From NCBI GenBank assembly GCA_019802505.1, contig JAFMOC010000078.1:1-64000 (forward strand): a DNA stretch of 64,000 nt. The letters run 5' to 3'. The notes under the pieces were generated by a model. That model was not told the DNA's origin. It worked only from the letters and a program-made list of their open reading frames with translations, and made no database searches. A program made the translations under genes and the position numbers. Shown here piece by piece: positions 1-10,400 of the stretch. Source of the stretch: Corydoras sp. C115. Taxonomy: Eukaryota; Chordata; Actinopteri; Siluriformes; Callichthyidae. How positions within the stretch are numbered: position 1 is the first letter of the stretch; each line of letters begins with the position of its first letter.

Positions 1-503
1 AAGGTAAGAGAATATCTTGGGGTGCACAGTCCCTTTTACACTACTTAAATACAAATAAAATATATCTATATACACATTAGACTAAATATATACACATATA
101 CATCAGTATTGCATATGGTTATAAAGTTATTAAATAAAAGGCATGGTATGGTTATACATCATTTACATTTGTTTATCATGTGTAGGCATCCAACTGACAT
201 GTTGCCTTATAAACTCTTGAACACTTGTGTTTCCTATTAAAATGGTCCTAAAAAGAGTGTCATGCATGGTTATGTCTGTCAGACTTTGGCCAGATTGTTT
301 CAAAAATGTTTCAGGAACCAATAAAAATGTATATAGTTGTAACTCGCAATATACATACTGTATTTTCAGGTGAATATTGCATCAAGACTGGTCTAAAAAT
401 GAAAGAATACATATTAGGTCTGGCTTAAGCCACAATGAATATGCAGTTTGACTTGTTACATTTCTTCTGCAACTCTCCTCATGAGATTGTATGTGTTTTG
501 CAG
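1..503. other. AT-rich non-coding stretch upstream of a split exon
   Basis: No gene or repeat is recognised. The run ends in a pyrimidine/T-rich tract followed by TTTTGCAG at about 496-503, which looks like a 3' splice site for the coding block that follows. It is probably intron. Confidence 0.45.
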
Positions 504-625
504 CATGAAGAGCCAGACATCACTGACACTCCTATCGCCCTTTTTGCTGCTGGCAGAGACTTCTTTAGCACAGACAACATCTTCCTTGTAGTTGAGGGGG
601 AAATTGTTGTGAGTGATCTACCCAG
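504..625 (+). pseudogene. Left part of a host coding exon, cut by LTR element 1
   Basis: An open frame begins near the TTTTGCAG acceptor (it can also be read from an ATG at 435) and runs through HEEPDITDTPIALFAAGRD and FLVVEGEIVVSDLP until the LTR starts at 626. Taking out element 1 and one copy of the 5-bp target duplication makes this frame continuous with 3109-3283. The pattern (short acidic lead, then VVEGE...LP, then FGLxYAxxxxYPK) matches the C-terminal end of a multicopy teleost gene family of unknown function that I recognise only by its recurring tail. The frame has no other stops, so the LTR insertion is the only visible lesion. Whether the rest of the gene lies upstream of the window is unknown. 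Confidence 0.6.
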
Positions 626-960
626 TGTAACGGGTGCCTAGGGCCCGTTTCCCGGCCGTTGTGTGTTTTTGGGTTCTGTGTTTGTGTTCCTGTGTTTAGT
701 TAATTAGCTGTCTCGTGTAGGTCTTTTAGTTAATTAGCTTCGCGGGTTCGTTGGGTGGTTTTTGTGCCCGTGGTGGTGTGTCCGGGGTTTCGTTTGATGT
801 CACTCTGTCCTTTGTACCTGAATGTTTGGTGTTTTAGCACCGGTAATAAATCTTCCCTTTGTTACTACCTGCGTGCCTGGCTCCCTTCTGCGCATTAGAG
901 CGCCGCGGCTCTGCGCTATATTTGCGCAGCCGCGTTTAAATCCAGGTGGGCAACGTGACA
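626..960 (+). repeat. 5' LTR of element 1
   Basis: Starts TGTAACGGGTGCC and ends AACGTGACA. It has a poly(A) signal (AATAAA) near 846. Compared with the 3' LTR it lacks about 40 bp near 775-800, so the two LTRs differ by an internal deletion plus a few substitutions. Confidence 0.85.
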
Positions 961-1082
961 GTAAGACATGCCAACGTTTTGGGAGTCCAGAGCCCAGGTA
1001 GGCTATTTTTAAATTTTTCTTTGTGGGGGCCGTATAGCCTCGTACTCGCGGCGCGCTCCGTCGTTTCTGCGAGTGCGCCGTT

Positions 1083-1261
1083 ATGCGGAGCCCGCCGTCC
1101 CGGAGCCGGGGGAGCGGCTCAAACAGCGTCATGGCGGAGTGGAGCGACTCCGATGAGGAATGGATGTGGAGGTGTGGGTTTGAGGCGCTCTGCGCAGAGG
1201 AAGGCCTGGACATTGTTCTGTTTTCCGATGACGAGGCGGGCGAATCTTACCTGTATGGGCA
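1083..1261 (+). pseudogene. Conserved short protein of the LTR family, N-terminal block (element 1)
   Basis: ATG at 1083; reads MRSPPSRS, then an acidic segment (SDSDEEW), the family core WMWRCGFEALCAEEG, an acidic patch (SDDEAGES) and YLYGH. At about 1262 a 2-nt deletion relative to element 3 throws the frame out, and the original frame stops at 1290-1292. The continuation (LRNTEEFW, VRFVKPP, then RRRARRRR) is in the frame that runs to 2496. The same order of blocks occurs in elements 2 and 3. The arginine run could be a nuclear localisation or nucleic-acid binding patch; that is inference. I recognise no known domain. Confidence 0.6.
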
Positions 1262-2496
1262 TTCTGCCCGTACACACCCTCCGCAACACTGAGGAGTTCT
1301 GGACGGAGGGTCCAGTCCGGTTTGTTAAACCCCCGGTGGCGAGACACAGACGCAGAGCGCGGCGACGGCGTGGAGTGAAGCCGCAGCGGGCGCACAGCGC
1401 AGCCGCGGAGCGCGAAGCGTGGACTGCGGGGCAGTCACGTGACGCGACCGCGCCGGTCCGTGCCGCGTCTGGGTCGCGCTGCGAGGGGGCGGTACCGGAG
1501 CCGCCGCCTGAGTGCGCGAATGTGTTGTGTCCCCCGTCCTCCTATGTGTTGTGTCCCCCGTCCTCCTATGTGTCGTGTGACCAGTCTGTCGTCCCCATGT
1601 CTGACATGTTTGTCTCTATGTGTTTGGGCGTTGCGGCGGGGGTTTATGTGTTTTGTGTACAGGATGGAGAGCCCGAGGCGCCGGCCGAGGTCATGCCAGC
1701 GCACGTGCCAGCTGAGGTCATGCCAGCGCGCGTGCCCGCCGAGGTCCGCCCGGCGTGCGTGCCCGCCGAGGTCCTGCCAGCGTGCGTGCCCGCCGAGGTC
1801 CGCCCGGCGTGCGTGCCCGCCGAGGTCCTGCCAGCGTGCGTGCCCACCAAGGTCCTGCCAGCGTGCGTGTCCGCCGAGGTCCTGCCAGCGTGCGTGCCCG
1901 CCGAGGTCCTGCCTGCGTGCGTGCCCGCCGAGGTCCGCCCAGTGAGCGTGCCCGCCGAGGTCCAGCCAGCGCGCGAGCCCATCCCGCGGCCCAGGGGCGT
2001 CACGCCGCCCATCCCGCGGCCCAGGGGCGTCACGCCGCCCATCCCGCGGCCCAGGGGCGTCACGCCGCCCATCCCGCGGCCCAGGGGCGTCACGCCGCCC
2101 ATCCCGCGGCCCAGGGGCGTCACGCCGCCCATCCCGCGGCCCAGGGGCGTCACGTCGCCCATCCCGCGGCCCAGGGGTCCGAGCGCCGTCCAGCCCGAGG
2201 TCGAGGGTCCGAGCGCCGTCCAGCCCGAGGTCGAGGGTCCGAGCGCCGTCCAGCCCGAAGTCGAGGGTCCGCGCGCCGTCCAGCCCGAAGTCGAGGGTCC
2301 GCGCGCCGCACGCCACGCCGCCAGGGGCAGGGGCCCATTCCTCGCACAACGTGGGCGGCCACCGGACCACGCAGCTAGAGGGCGTGGCTCAGTCCTCACC
2401 CGACGAGGGCGTCCACCGGACCACGCAGCTAGAGGGCGTGGCTCAGTCCTCACCCGACGAGAGCGTCCACCGGACCACGCAGTGGCCCAGTCCTGA
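1262..2496 (+). pseudogene. Continuation of the family ORF: basic segment and proline-rich repeat array (element 1)
   Basis: After the frameshift the open frame carries the FVKPP-arginine block, a linker, a hydrophobic stretch (about 1590-1665) and tandem repeats: a 9-residue PAEVLPACV type, seven 10-residue PIPRPRGVTP units, four 10-residue EVEGPSAVQP units, then 54-bp units. The segment before 1663 ends TTTTGTGTACAG and is followed by GATGGAGAGCC. Element 3 has the same arrangement, so the hydrophobic stretch could instead be the tail of an intron with an acceptor at 1662/1663. All six frames are open here because the array is GC-rich and periodic, so the antisense frames are not evidence of genes. 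Confidence 0.5.
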
Positions 2497-2520
2497 TCCG
2501 CCACGGGCGGCCACCTGACC
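1681..2520 (+). repeat. Modular minisatellite in element 1 (27-, 30-, 30- and 54-bp units)
   Basis: 27-bp units with core GCCGAGGTCCTGCCAGCGTG fill 1681-1977. Seven almost identical 30-bp units (ATCCCGCGGCCCAGGGGCGT core) fill 1978-2176. Four 30-bp units (GTCCGAGCGCCGTCCAGCCC core) fill 2177-2296. Three 54-bp units (CCACCGGACCACGCAG core) start at 2359, 2413 and 2467. The unit lengths keep the sense frame open. Confidence 0.9.
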
Positions 2521-2727
2521 TCGCAGCCGGAGGGCGTCCGCAGCTCCGCGTCCGTAGAAGGCGTCCACCCCGACACAGAACGTATGGACGTGTCACACGC
2601 CTCCCCCGCAGAGGGCGTCCACCGGAGGGCGCCTACCTAGCCCGACTCAGGAGGGGCGGACGACCCCTCCCACCCCCCCAGGACTGTTTTTTGGGTTGTC
2701 TTGGTAAGGGCGTAAGGGCTGGGGTAG

Positions 2728-3103
2728 TGTAACGGGTGCCTAGGGCACCCGTTTCCCGGCCGTTGTGTGTTTTTGGGTTCTGTGTTTGTGTTCCTGTGTT
2801 TAGTTAATTAGCTGTCTCGTGTAGGTCTTTTAGTTAATTAGCTTCGCGGGTTTGTTGGGTGGTTTTGTGCACGTGGTGTGATATGTCAGGGTATTTAGTT
2901 CCGGGGTTTCATGTCTTCCGTGCGCGTCTTATGTGTTTGATGTCACTCTGTCCTTTGTACCTGAATGTTTGGTGTTTTAGCACCGGTAATAAATCTTCCC
3001 TTTGTTACTACCTGCGTGCCTGGCTCCCTTCTGCGCGTTAGAGCGCCGCGGCTCTGCGCTATATTTGCGCAGCCGCGTTTAAATCCAGGTGGGTAACGTG
3101 ACA
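2728..3103 (+). repeat. 3' LTR of element 1
   Basis: 376 bp, TGTAACGGG...GTGACA, the fuller of the two LTRs. AATAAA lies near 2988. It is followed by the CCCAG duplication. Confidence 0.85.
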
Positions 3104-3283
3104 CCCAGATTGCCTGATGCATTTGTTGTGCCGTTTGGCTTAATCTATGCATTTAATTTTCAATACCCAAAAAGTCTTATCCATACATTTACATTTGTCC
3201 AAAAAGTACTAATGTGTCTGGAAGACGGAAAGCCACTTAACCCACGTGTGCTTAGTCTGAAAAATGATTTGTTGAAAGACTGA
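3104..3283 (+). pseudogene. Right part of the same host exon, ending in a stop codon
   Basis: Directly after the second CCCAG target duplication the frame continues as LPDAFVVPFGLIYAFNFQYPK, then a hydrophobic/aromatic stretch (TFTFVQKVLMCL), DGKPLNPRVLSLKNDLL and TGA at 3281-3283. This is the typical C-terminus of the unnamed teleost family described for 504-625. Together the two halves encode roughly 100 residues of one terminal exon. The intact frame on both sides implies that the insertion hit a recently coding exon. Confidence 0.6.
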
Positions 3284-4043
3284 ACCAAACAACCAAAGCC
3301 TAAATGCACATGTGCGTAAATGGTCTCTAATTGTTCACTGACCAGCCATTTTTTGTTTAGTTTCTAATTCATTTTTTTTCTTTATTTTTTTTATTTTTAA
3401 AAGTGTTATTGCCTTAACATTGGCAGTATGTTTCTGTAATTACCATTGTAATGGCAGCTTGTTTGTGTTATTGCCATCATTATGGCAGTCTTTTAGAATG
3501 TTACTGCCTGTTAGTGCCTTTGAAATGGCAGCCTATTTTTGTAATTTTTCTGTTCAAATATTTTATTTTTAAATGGCAACAAATTGACTAATTTTATATT
3601 GACTTTACTATAATTTTAATAAATACCATTTTTGTTAACTTGATGTAATGTCATATTTTGTGAATTACTCAATGGATTTTTAAATAAGTAATATTAAAAT
3701 AATTTTGATTAAGATTAACTAGCAGTTAGATGGACTTTAATCTATTAAGTTTATTTAACTAAAAACAATAAGTTGTTTAATGTATATTTTGTGTTCTGAT
3801 TAAGTTAAATGAAATTATATTAATTATATAATTCTTACCAAAACTAATATAGTATGTAGTACATAAAAAATATTAATATTTTAATTTTAAAATTTAAGAT
3901 TTTCCTAAACTTAGATATTTTATTTAGAATGTTAATTTTTTAAGTTAACAGTACTTAAAAGTTTTGTTGTAACCGATTACCTAAGAAATTTTAAGTTCAT
4001 GTAATATAATTTTTGAGTTTAGTGAACTTGTTGGGTTTTACAG
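3284..4043. other. AT-rich stretch, no gene seen
   Basis: Follows the split exon's stop codon. It holds short direct repeats of a GTTATTGCC...ATGGCAG motif at 3400-3530 and long T- and A-rich runs. No ORF or element is recognised. Part may be 3' UTR of the disrupted gene. Confidence 0.4.
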
Positions 4044-5610
4044 TGCGCTTATTTTGTGTATTTCATGCTTTTTACGTGTTGTCTGTGAATGTTGTGTGTT
4101 TTTGTGCATTTTCCACGTTTTTGTCAGTTTTTGAGAAATTTTGCACGTTTTCTGTACATTTTACAGGTTTCCTGTTCACTTAGATTGTTTTTTAGACGTT
4201 TTTTTACGCTTATTTTGTGTATTTTATGCTTTTTACATGTTGTCTGTGAATGTTGTGTGTTTTTGAGCATTTCCCACGTTTTTGTCTGTTTTTCTGAAAT
4301 TTTGCACATTTTCTGTACATTTTACAGGTTTCCTGTTCATTTAGTGTGTTTTTTAGACGTTTTTCATGCTTATTTTGTGTATTTCATGCTTTTTACGTGT
4401 TGTCTGTGAATGTTGTGTGTTTTTGTGCATTTTCCACGTTTATGTCAGTTTTTGAGAAATTTTGCACGTTTTCTGTACATTTTACAGGTTTCCTGTTCAC
4501 TTAGTGTGTTTTTTAGACATTTTTTACACTTATTTTGTGTATTTTATGCTTTTTACATGTTGTCTGTGAATGTTGTGTGTTTTTGAGCATTTCCCACGTT
4601 TTTGTCTGTTTTTCTGAAATTTTGCACGTTTTCTGTACATTTTACAGGTTTCCTGTTCATTTAGTATGTTTTTAGACGTTTTTCACGCTTATTTTGTGTA
4701 TTTCATGATTTTTACATGTTGTCTGTGAATGTTGTATGTTTTTGTGCATTTTCCACGTTTTAGTCAGTTTTTGAGAAATTTTGCACGTTTTCTGTACATT
4801 TTACAGGTTTCCTGTTCACTTAGTTGGTTTTTTAGAAGTTTTTTACGCTTATTTTGTGTATTTTATGCTTTTTACATGTTGTCTGTGAATGTTGTGTGTT
4901 TTTGAGCATTTCCCACGTTTTTGTCTGTTTTTCTGAAATTTTGCACGTTTTCTGTACATTTTACAGGTTTCCTGTTCATTTAGTGTGTTTTTTAGACGTT
5001 TTTCACGCTTATTTTGTGTATTTCATGATTTTTACATGTTGTCTGTGAATGTTGTGAATTTTTGTGCATTTCCCACGTTTTTGTCTGTTTTTCAGAAATT
5101 TTGCACGTTTTCTGTACATTTTACAGGTTTCCTGTTCATTTAGTGTGTTTTTTAGACGTTTTTCATGCTTATTTTGTGTATTTCATGCTTTTTACGTGTT
5201 GTCTGTGAATGTTGTGTGTTTTTGTGCATTTCCCACGTTTTTGTCCGTTTTTCACAAATTTTGCACGTTTTTCTGTACATTTTACAGATGTCCCGTTCAT
5301 TTAGTGTGTTTTTTAGACGTTTTTCACGCTTATTTTGTGTATTTCATGCTTTTTACATGTTGTCTGTGAATGTTGTGAGTTTTTGTGCATTTTCCACGTT
5401 TTTGTCCGTTTTTCAGAAATTTTGTACGTTTTCTGTACATTTTACAGGTTTCCTGTTCATTTGGTGTGTTTTTTAGACGTTTTTCACGCTTATTTTGTGT
5501 ATTTCATGCTTTTTACGTGTTGTCTGTGAATGTTGCGTGTTTTTGTGCATTTCCCACGTTTTTGTCCGTTTTTCACAAATGTTACACGTTTTCTGTACAT
5601 TTTACAAATT
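4044..5610. repeat. Tandem repeat, about 160-bp unit, about 10 copies
   Basis: The motif GCTTATTTTGTGTATTT recurs near 4047, 4207, 4368, 4529, 4686, 4847, 5007, 5167, 5328 and 5488, so the unit is about 160 bp. Each unit also holds TTGTCTGTGAATGTTG, CCACGTTTTTGTC and TGTACATTTTACAGGTTTCC. Unit length is not a multiple of three. The chance open frames across it (rich in F, C, V and H) shift from unit to unit and are not judged genuine genes. The array ends at truncated Ty3 element A. Confidence 0.9.
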
Positions 5611-5629
5611 GCATTTTACAAATTGCAAA

Positions 5630-6385
5630 TTGCTCACTATATTGAAGGGACACTACCGAGAAGACAGCCCCACTGAACTTTACCACCAGCTTCTCAATAT
5701 CTCCCAAGAACCCAAAAAAACTGCTCTAAATTTTGTTTTTCGGGGCATCGAACTCAAAGAGAAACTGTTATGGAAAGCAGCCAATTGGGAGACTGATGAA
5801 CTGCACAGCCGAGCCACCATTCAGCTCAAGTTTCTCCGCTCAATTGAAACTGGACTGCTTAGTGACTCTATTAAATATCAGTTACTGCCTTCCCTGAGTG
5901 ACATGACCATAACAGATGAAGAATTGATTGAGAAAGTCAACGAAGCTTCAAAGCTGGATAAGGAAAGGTTGGAGAAACGGAAAAGGTCCACTACAACCAA
6001 GATTCCCAAGGTACAAGAGCTCCAAGCAGAATGTCAGGCTGCCCTGACACCCGTTCAGAACCACTCAAAACCCAAAGAGTCCCTCACTGCAGTGGACATG
6101 AAAACAGTGAAAATCAAAGACACTAAACTAGACACGCAGCAGATCATAGAAGAGCTCCGCCAGGAAATGAAAGAAATGTTTCAGGCTGTAGTTGAAGCGA
6201 GCCCCCCCATCAGGGTGCCCACACCAAGACAAAAGGGTTGTAAAAAATGCAGAGAAGAGGGGAAAGGAGATAACTGTAGGCACTGTTTTAAATGTGGTAG
6301 AGAGGGCCACTACTCTCGTGGGTGCCGAGCACCAAGACTGTTGATGGGAAATGGAGAGGGACTACTGGGATGGGACCAGCAGTAG
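5630..6385 (+). pseudogene. Gag, partial, first copy (Ty3 element A)
   Basis: Encodes the C-terminal part of a retrotransposon Gag: a helical capsid-like region (ending LLPSLSDMTITDEELIEKV), a charged linker, then a double cysteine region with the zinc knuckle CFKCGREGHYSRGC (C-x2-C-x4-H-x4-C). The N-terminus is missing and the upstream open frame is satellite, not Gag. It stops at 6383-6385, overlapping the protease frame that begins around 6322. Part of a 1.07-kb tandem duplication; the second copy is 6770-7455. Confidence 0.75.
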
Positions 6386-6678
6386 TCCAGAACCAACGGT
6401 CCCATAACGAACAGCCAAGCTCATCACCATCCTCCAGTGAAGTGCCAGCTACCAACCTATCGGCTGTAACTGAAGTGCGCTATCTACCCCCTCAATGCAA
6501 GTCAAGATTAGTAAGCCTGGTTGGAAACCGTTGTACTGTGAACTGTTATATGGATAATCATCCAGTCAAAGTGTTGTGGGACTCAGGAGCACAGTCCAGC
6601 ATTGTAAATGAAAACTGGTGGCAGAACCACCTTCCACACACGGTGGTTAGACCCGTTTCAGAACTTCAGAACTGCTAG
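6322..6678 (+). pseudogene. Aspartic protease fragment, first copy (Ty3 element A)
   Basis: Frame -1 relative to gag. It contains the retropepsin motif WDSGAQSSI and stops early inside a local 22-bp expansion around 6663-6705 that the second copy lacks. It is a dead duplicate of the start of pol. Confidence 0.7.
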
Positions 6679-6747
6679 AGGAACTGCTAGTTTGCAGCAA
6701 ACGCTTACAGTGTTTGCTGCAAACAACACTCCCATTCCCTACATTGG

Positions 6748-7455
6748 ATGGATAGAAGTAAGCTTCAAATCTCCCAAGAACCCAAAGAAACTGCTCTAAA
6801 TTTTGTATTTCGGGGCATCGAACTCAAAGAGAAACTGTTATGGAAAGCAGCCAATGGGGAGACTGATGAACTGCACAGCCGAGCCATCATTCAGCGCAAG
6901 TTCCTCCGCTCAATTGAAACTGGACTGCTTAGTGACTCTATTAAGTATCAGTTACTGCCTTCCCTGAGTGACATGACCATAACAGATGAAGAATTGATTG
7001 AGAAAGTCAACGAAGCTTCAAAGCTGGAAAAGGAAAGATCGGAGAAACGGAAAAGGTCCACTACAACCAAGATTCCCAAGGTACAAGAGCTCCAAGCAGA
7101 ATGTCAGGCTGCCCTGACACCCGTTCAGAACCACTCAAAACCCAAAGAGTCCCTCACTGCAGTGGACATGAAAACAGTGAAAATCAAAGACACTAAACTA
7201 GATACGCAGCAGATCATAGAAGAGCTCCGCCAGGAAATGAAAGAAATGTTTCGGGCTGTAGTTGAAGCGAGCCCCCCCATCAGGGTGCCCACACCAAGAC
7301 AAAAGGGTTGTAAAAAATGCAGAGAAGAGGGGAAAGGAGATAACTGTAGGCACTGTTTTAAATGTGGTAGAGAGGGCCATTACTCTCGTGGGTGCCGAGC
7401 ACCAAGACTGTTGATGGGAAACGGGGAGGGACTACTGGGATGGGACCAGCAGTAG
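6748..7455 (+). CDS. Gag fragment, second copy (Ty3 element A)
   Basis: Nearly identical to 5700-6385, with the same zinc knuckle (CFKCGREGHYSRGC). The ATG at 6748 belongs to the end of the first unit and the duplicated gag proper starts at 6770. It stops at 7453-7455 and overlaps the pol frame by about 60 nt in the -1 direction, the usual layout when Pol is made by ribosomal frameshifting. The N-terminal part of Gag is missing in both copies. Confidence 0.65.
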   Translation: MDRSKLQISQEPKETALNFVFRGIELKEKLLWKAANGETDELHSRAIIQRKFLRSIETGLLSDSIKYQLLPSLSDMTITDEELIEKVNEASKLEKERSEKRKRSTTTKIPKVQELQAECQAALTPVQNHSKPKESLTAVDMKTVKIKDTKLDTQQIIEELRQEMKEMFRAVVEASPPIRVPTPRQKGCKKCREEGKGDNCRHCFKCGREGHYSRGCRAPRLLMGNGEGLLGWDQQ

Positions 7456-10400
7456 TCCAGAACCAACGGTCCCATAACGAACAGCCAAGCTCATCACCAT
7501 CCTCCAGTGAAGTGCCAGCTACCAACCTATCGGCTGTAACTGAAGTGCGCTATCTACCCCCTCAATGCAAGTCAAGATTAGTAAGCCTGGTTGGAAACCG
7601 CTGTACTGTGAACTGTTATATGGATAATCATCCAGTCAAAGTGTTGTGGGACTCAGGAGCACAGTCCAGCATTGTAAATGAAAACTGGCGGCAGAACCAC
7701 CTTCCACACACGGTGGTTAGACCCGTTTCAGAACTGCTAGAGGATGAGACACTCACAGTGTTTGCTGCCAACAACACTCCCATTCCCTACATTGGATGGA
7801 TAGAAGTAAGCTTCAAACTAGACAGTAACTCCGCCCCGACCAGTGAACTTCGAGTGCCAATCTTAGTATCCAGTGATCCAGCTGTGGCCAGTGAACCTAT
7901 CATCGGCTATAACGTTATTGAAGTAGTTGTTAATGGGGAAGGTGTGACGACTAAAGACAGAAGAAAACAACTTACACATTATGTAAGTAAAGCCTTCAAG
8001 ATAACTGTACAGACTGCTCATCATTTTGTCACGCTTGTGCAGAACAACAGCAAAGATTCAGAGACAGGTGTGGTAAAGACTGGAGTAAAAAGTGTGCCGT
8101 TACCAGCTAATCAAGTCACCACAGTATATGCACGGGCACATGTGGCTCCACACGCTGGGGGTCAAGACATGATTTTTCTAGCTGATATGACTGACCCACC
8201 GCCAAAGGGCGTTGTGGTCAATGATGTATTGGTGCAAATCCCAGACAGGAAAGTGCCATATGTGCCAATTCCAGTGACTAACACCACGGACCACATCATT
8301 TATTTAAGGAGTCGTGAAGTGATTGGACACCTTGAACCAATAAAGACGGTATATGCAGCAGACGTCCAGACAAAAGTAAATGAGTTAGTACGAGAGGACA
8401 AAGAGAGCACAGCGGCAAGGTCACATATCCAGAGAAACACACAGTCAAACGAGATCCATCAGAGACCAAAGTCATGGGATCCTCCAGTGGATCTCCAACA
8501 CCTGACACTAAGTCAACAGGCAGCGGTGAAGAGGATGCTGCGGGAGGAATGTGAAGCATTCGCATACGACAGTGATGATGTAGGCTGTATAGCATCCCTT
8601 AAAATGAAGATCACCCTGAAAGACACCAGCCCTGTAAAGAAAACATACATGTCTGTCCCAAAACCCCTTCACAAGGAAGTGAAAGAGTATCTGCAGGACC
8701 TGCTCAACAAAGGGTGGATCACACCATCACGTTCTCCCTATTCATCACCTGTTGTGTGCGTCCGAAAGAAAGATGGTTCCCTTCGCCTTTGTTGTGACTA
8801 CGGAGACCTCAACCGTAAGTCGGTTCCAGATCGTCACCCGATACCCAGAATTCAGGACATGCTGGATACACTGGGTGGTAGTGTTTGGTTTTCGGTGTTG
8901 GACCAAGGCAAGGCGTACCACCAGGGTTTTTTGGATGAAGAAAGTCGCCCCTTAACCGCCTTCATCACACCCTGGGGTCTTTATCAGTGGGTACGCATTC
9001 CCTTTGGTCTCAGTTCGGCACCTGCTGAGTTCCAGAGGAGTATGGAACATTGTATGGTAGGCCTCAGGGACACCATTTGCCTTCCATACCTGGATGACAA
9101 CCTGGTGCACAGCAGCGACTTTGATGAACACCTCAAGCACATTCGCCTTGTCCTCCAGCGTTACAGAGAGCATGGTGTTAAGCTGACCCCAAAGAAATGT
9201 GAGTTATTCAGGCGAAGTGTGCGGTTTCTGGGCAAGCTAGTGACGGGTGACGGTTATACAATGGATCCAGCAGAGTTGGCCCCGGTGGTGGCCTTAAAGG
9301 AGAGAACCCCTACAACAGTCGGAGAGGTGCGTCAAATGCTTGGGTTCCTCTCTTATTACAGGCCTTTCATCCCCAACTTCTCTCGTCTGGCCCACCCACT
9401 CTATAGCTTGCTTAGTCCTTCCCCTCCAGAGAACCCTACTCCAGTCCTAGTTAACAAGTCTAAAACGAGGGTGAAGAAAAGTAAAGGCCACCTACCATCA
9501 CGCACACTCATTCAGTGGACTGGCACTCATCAAGAGACATTGAACCAGCTTGTAGATGCACTTGTCAGACCTCCTGTGCTTGGGTACCCTGACGTCACCG
9601 AACCCTTTGTGTTACATTGTGATGCCTCACAAGTTGGGCTAGGTGCTGTCCTATATCAACGACAGCAAGGAAAGATGAGGGTGATAGCCTATGGGTCACG
9701 AACTCTGAGTCCAGCTGAGAAAAGGTACCACCTGCACTCGGGCAAGCTGGAATTTTTGGCAATGAAATGGGCCATTTGTGAGCGTTTCAGGGATTATCTG
9801 TACTATGCCCCATCCTTTGTGGTATACACGGATAATAATCCGCTAACATATGTGCTCACAACAGCAAAGCTCAACGCCACAGGTCACAGATGGGTCGCAG
9901 AGCTGGCCAACTATAACTTCACCATCCGCTACCGTCCAGGTAAGACCAATGCCGACGCAGATGGGCTGTCGCGAATGCCACTGGACATTGACAACTACAT
10001 GAACAGTTGTACGGTTGAAGTGGGACAGGAAACTATAAGTGCGTCTATGGAGTCAGTGATGGTGGAGCAGAGATGCCCTTCTCGAGGTATGGGCGTTATC
10101 CAAGTTGGTGCTCTTAAGTTGATGGAAGAGTCTAACAGTTCACAGCCTCTTACACCAGTGCAGATCCGTATGGCCCAGGAGGCAGATGAAATCCTGTCAA
10201 GAGTGTTCTGGTATAAGTCACAGAGTAGAAGACCAAGTAGGGCAGAGGTAAAGTCTGAGCATCCTGCAGTAGTTGCACTGCTCAGGCAGTGGCTGAAGCT
10301 TCACGTAGACCAAAGTGGGGTACTGTATCGTAAAACAACCCGCAGAGAGCAGTTATTAGTCCCTAAAGCTTATCGTTCCTTGGTGTTCAAAGAGCTTCAC

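Larger units (their letters stand above)
626..3103 (+). mobile_element. LTR element 1: non-autonomous LTR retrotransposon
   Basis: The element has TG...CA LTRs at 626-960 and 2728-3103 and a perfect 5-bp target duplication, CCCAG (621-625 and 3104-3108). A purine/G-rich run (GGGGTAG) precedes the 3' LTR. The internal part is only about 1.77 kb, very GC-rich, and shows no gag, protease, RT or integrase motif, so it must be mobilised in trans. It carries the conserved short ORF at 1083-1430 and a long array of 27-, 30- and 54-bp repeats. It is related to element 3 (45130-48352, opposite strand) along LTR and internal sequence, and more distantly to element 2 (28303-31349). Confidence 0.85.

Noticed and set aside
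1590..1665. Transmembrane segment in the family protein
   Set aside because: The hydrophobic run ends in a splice-acceptor-like TGTGTACAG in elements 1 and 3, so it may be intron. Not called as a membrane protein.
1978..2296. Regular 30-bp repeats resembling a CRISPR array
   Set aside because: Units are contiguous, with no unique spacers, and the genome is a fish. It is a minisatellite.
4089..5529. Cysteine/phenylalanine-rich proteins across the 160-bp repeats
   Set aside because: Unit length is not a multiple of three, frames change between units, and nothing supports translation.
8296..8595. Antisense open frames within pol of element A (also 10356-10610 and 11073-11832)
   Set aside because: Shadows of the long pol frame; no motif or independent support.
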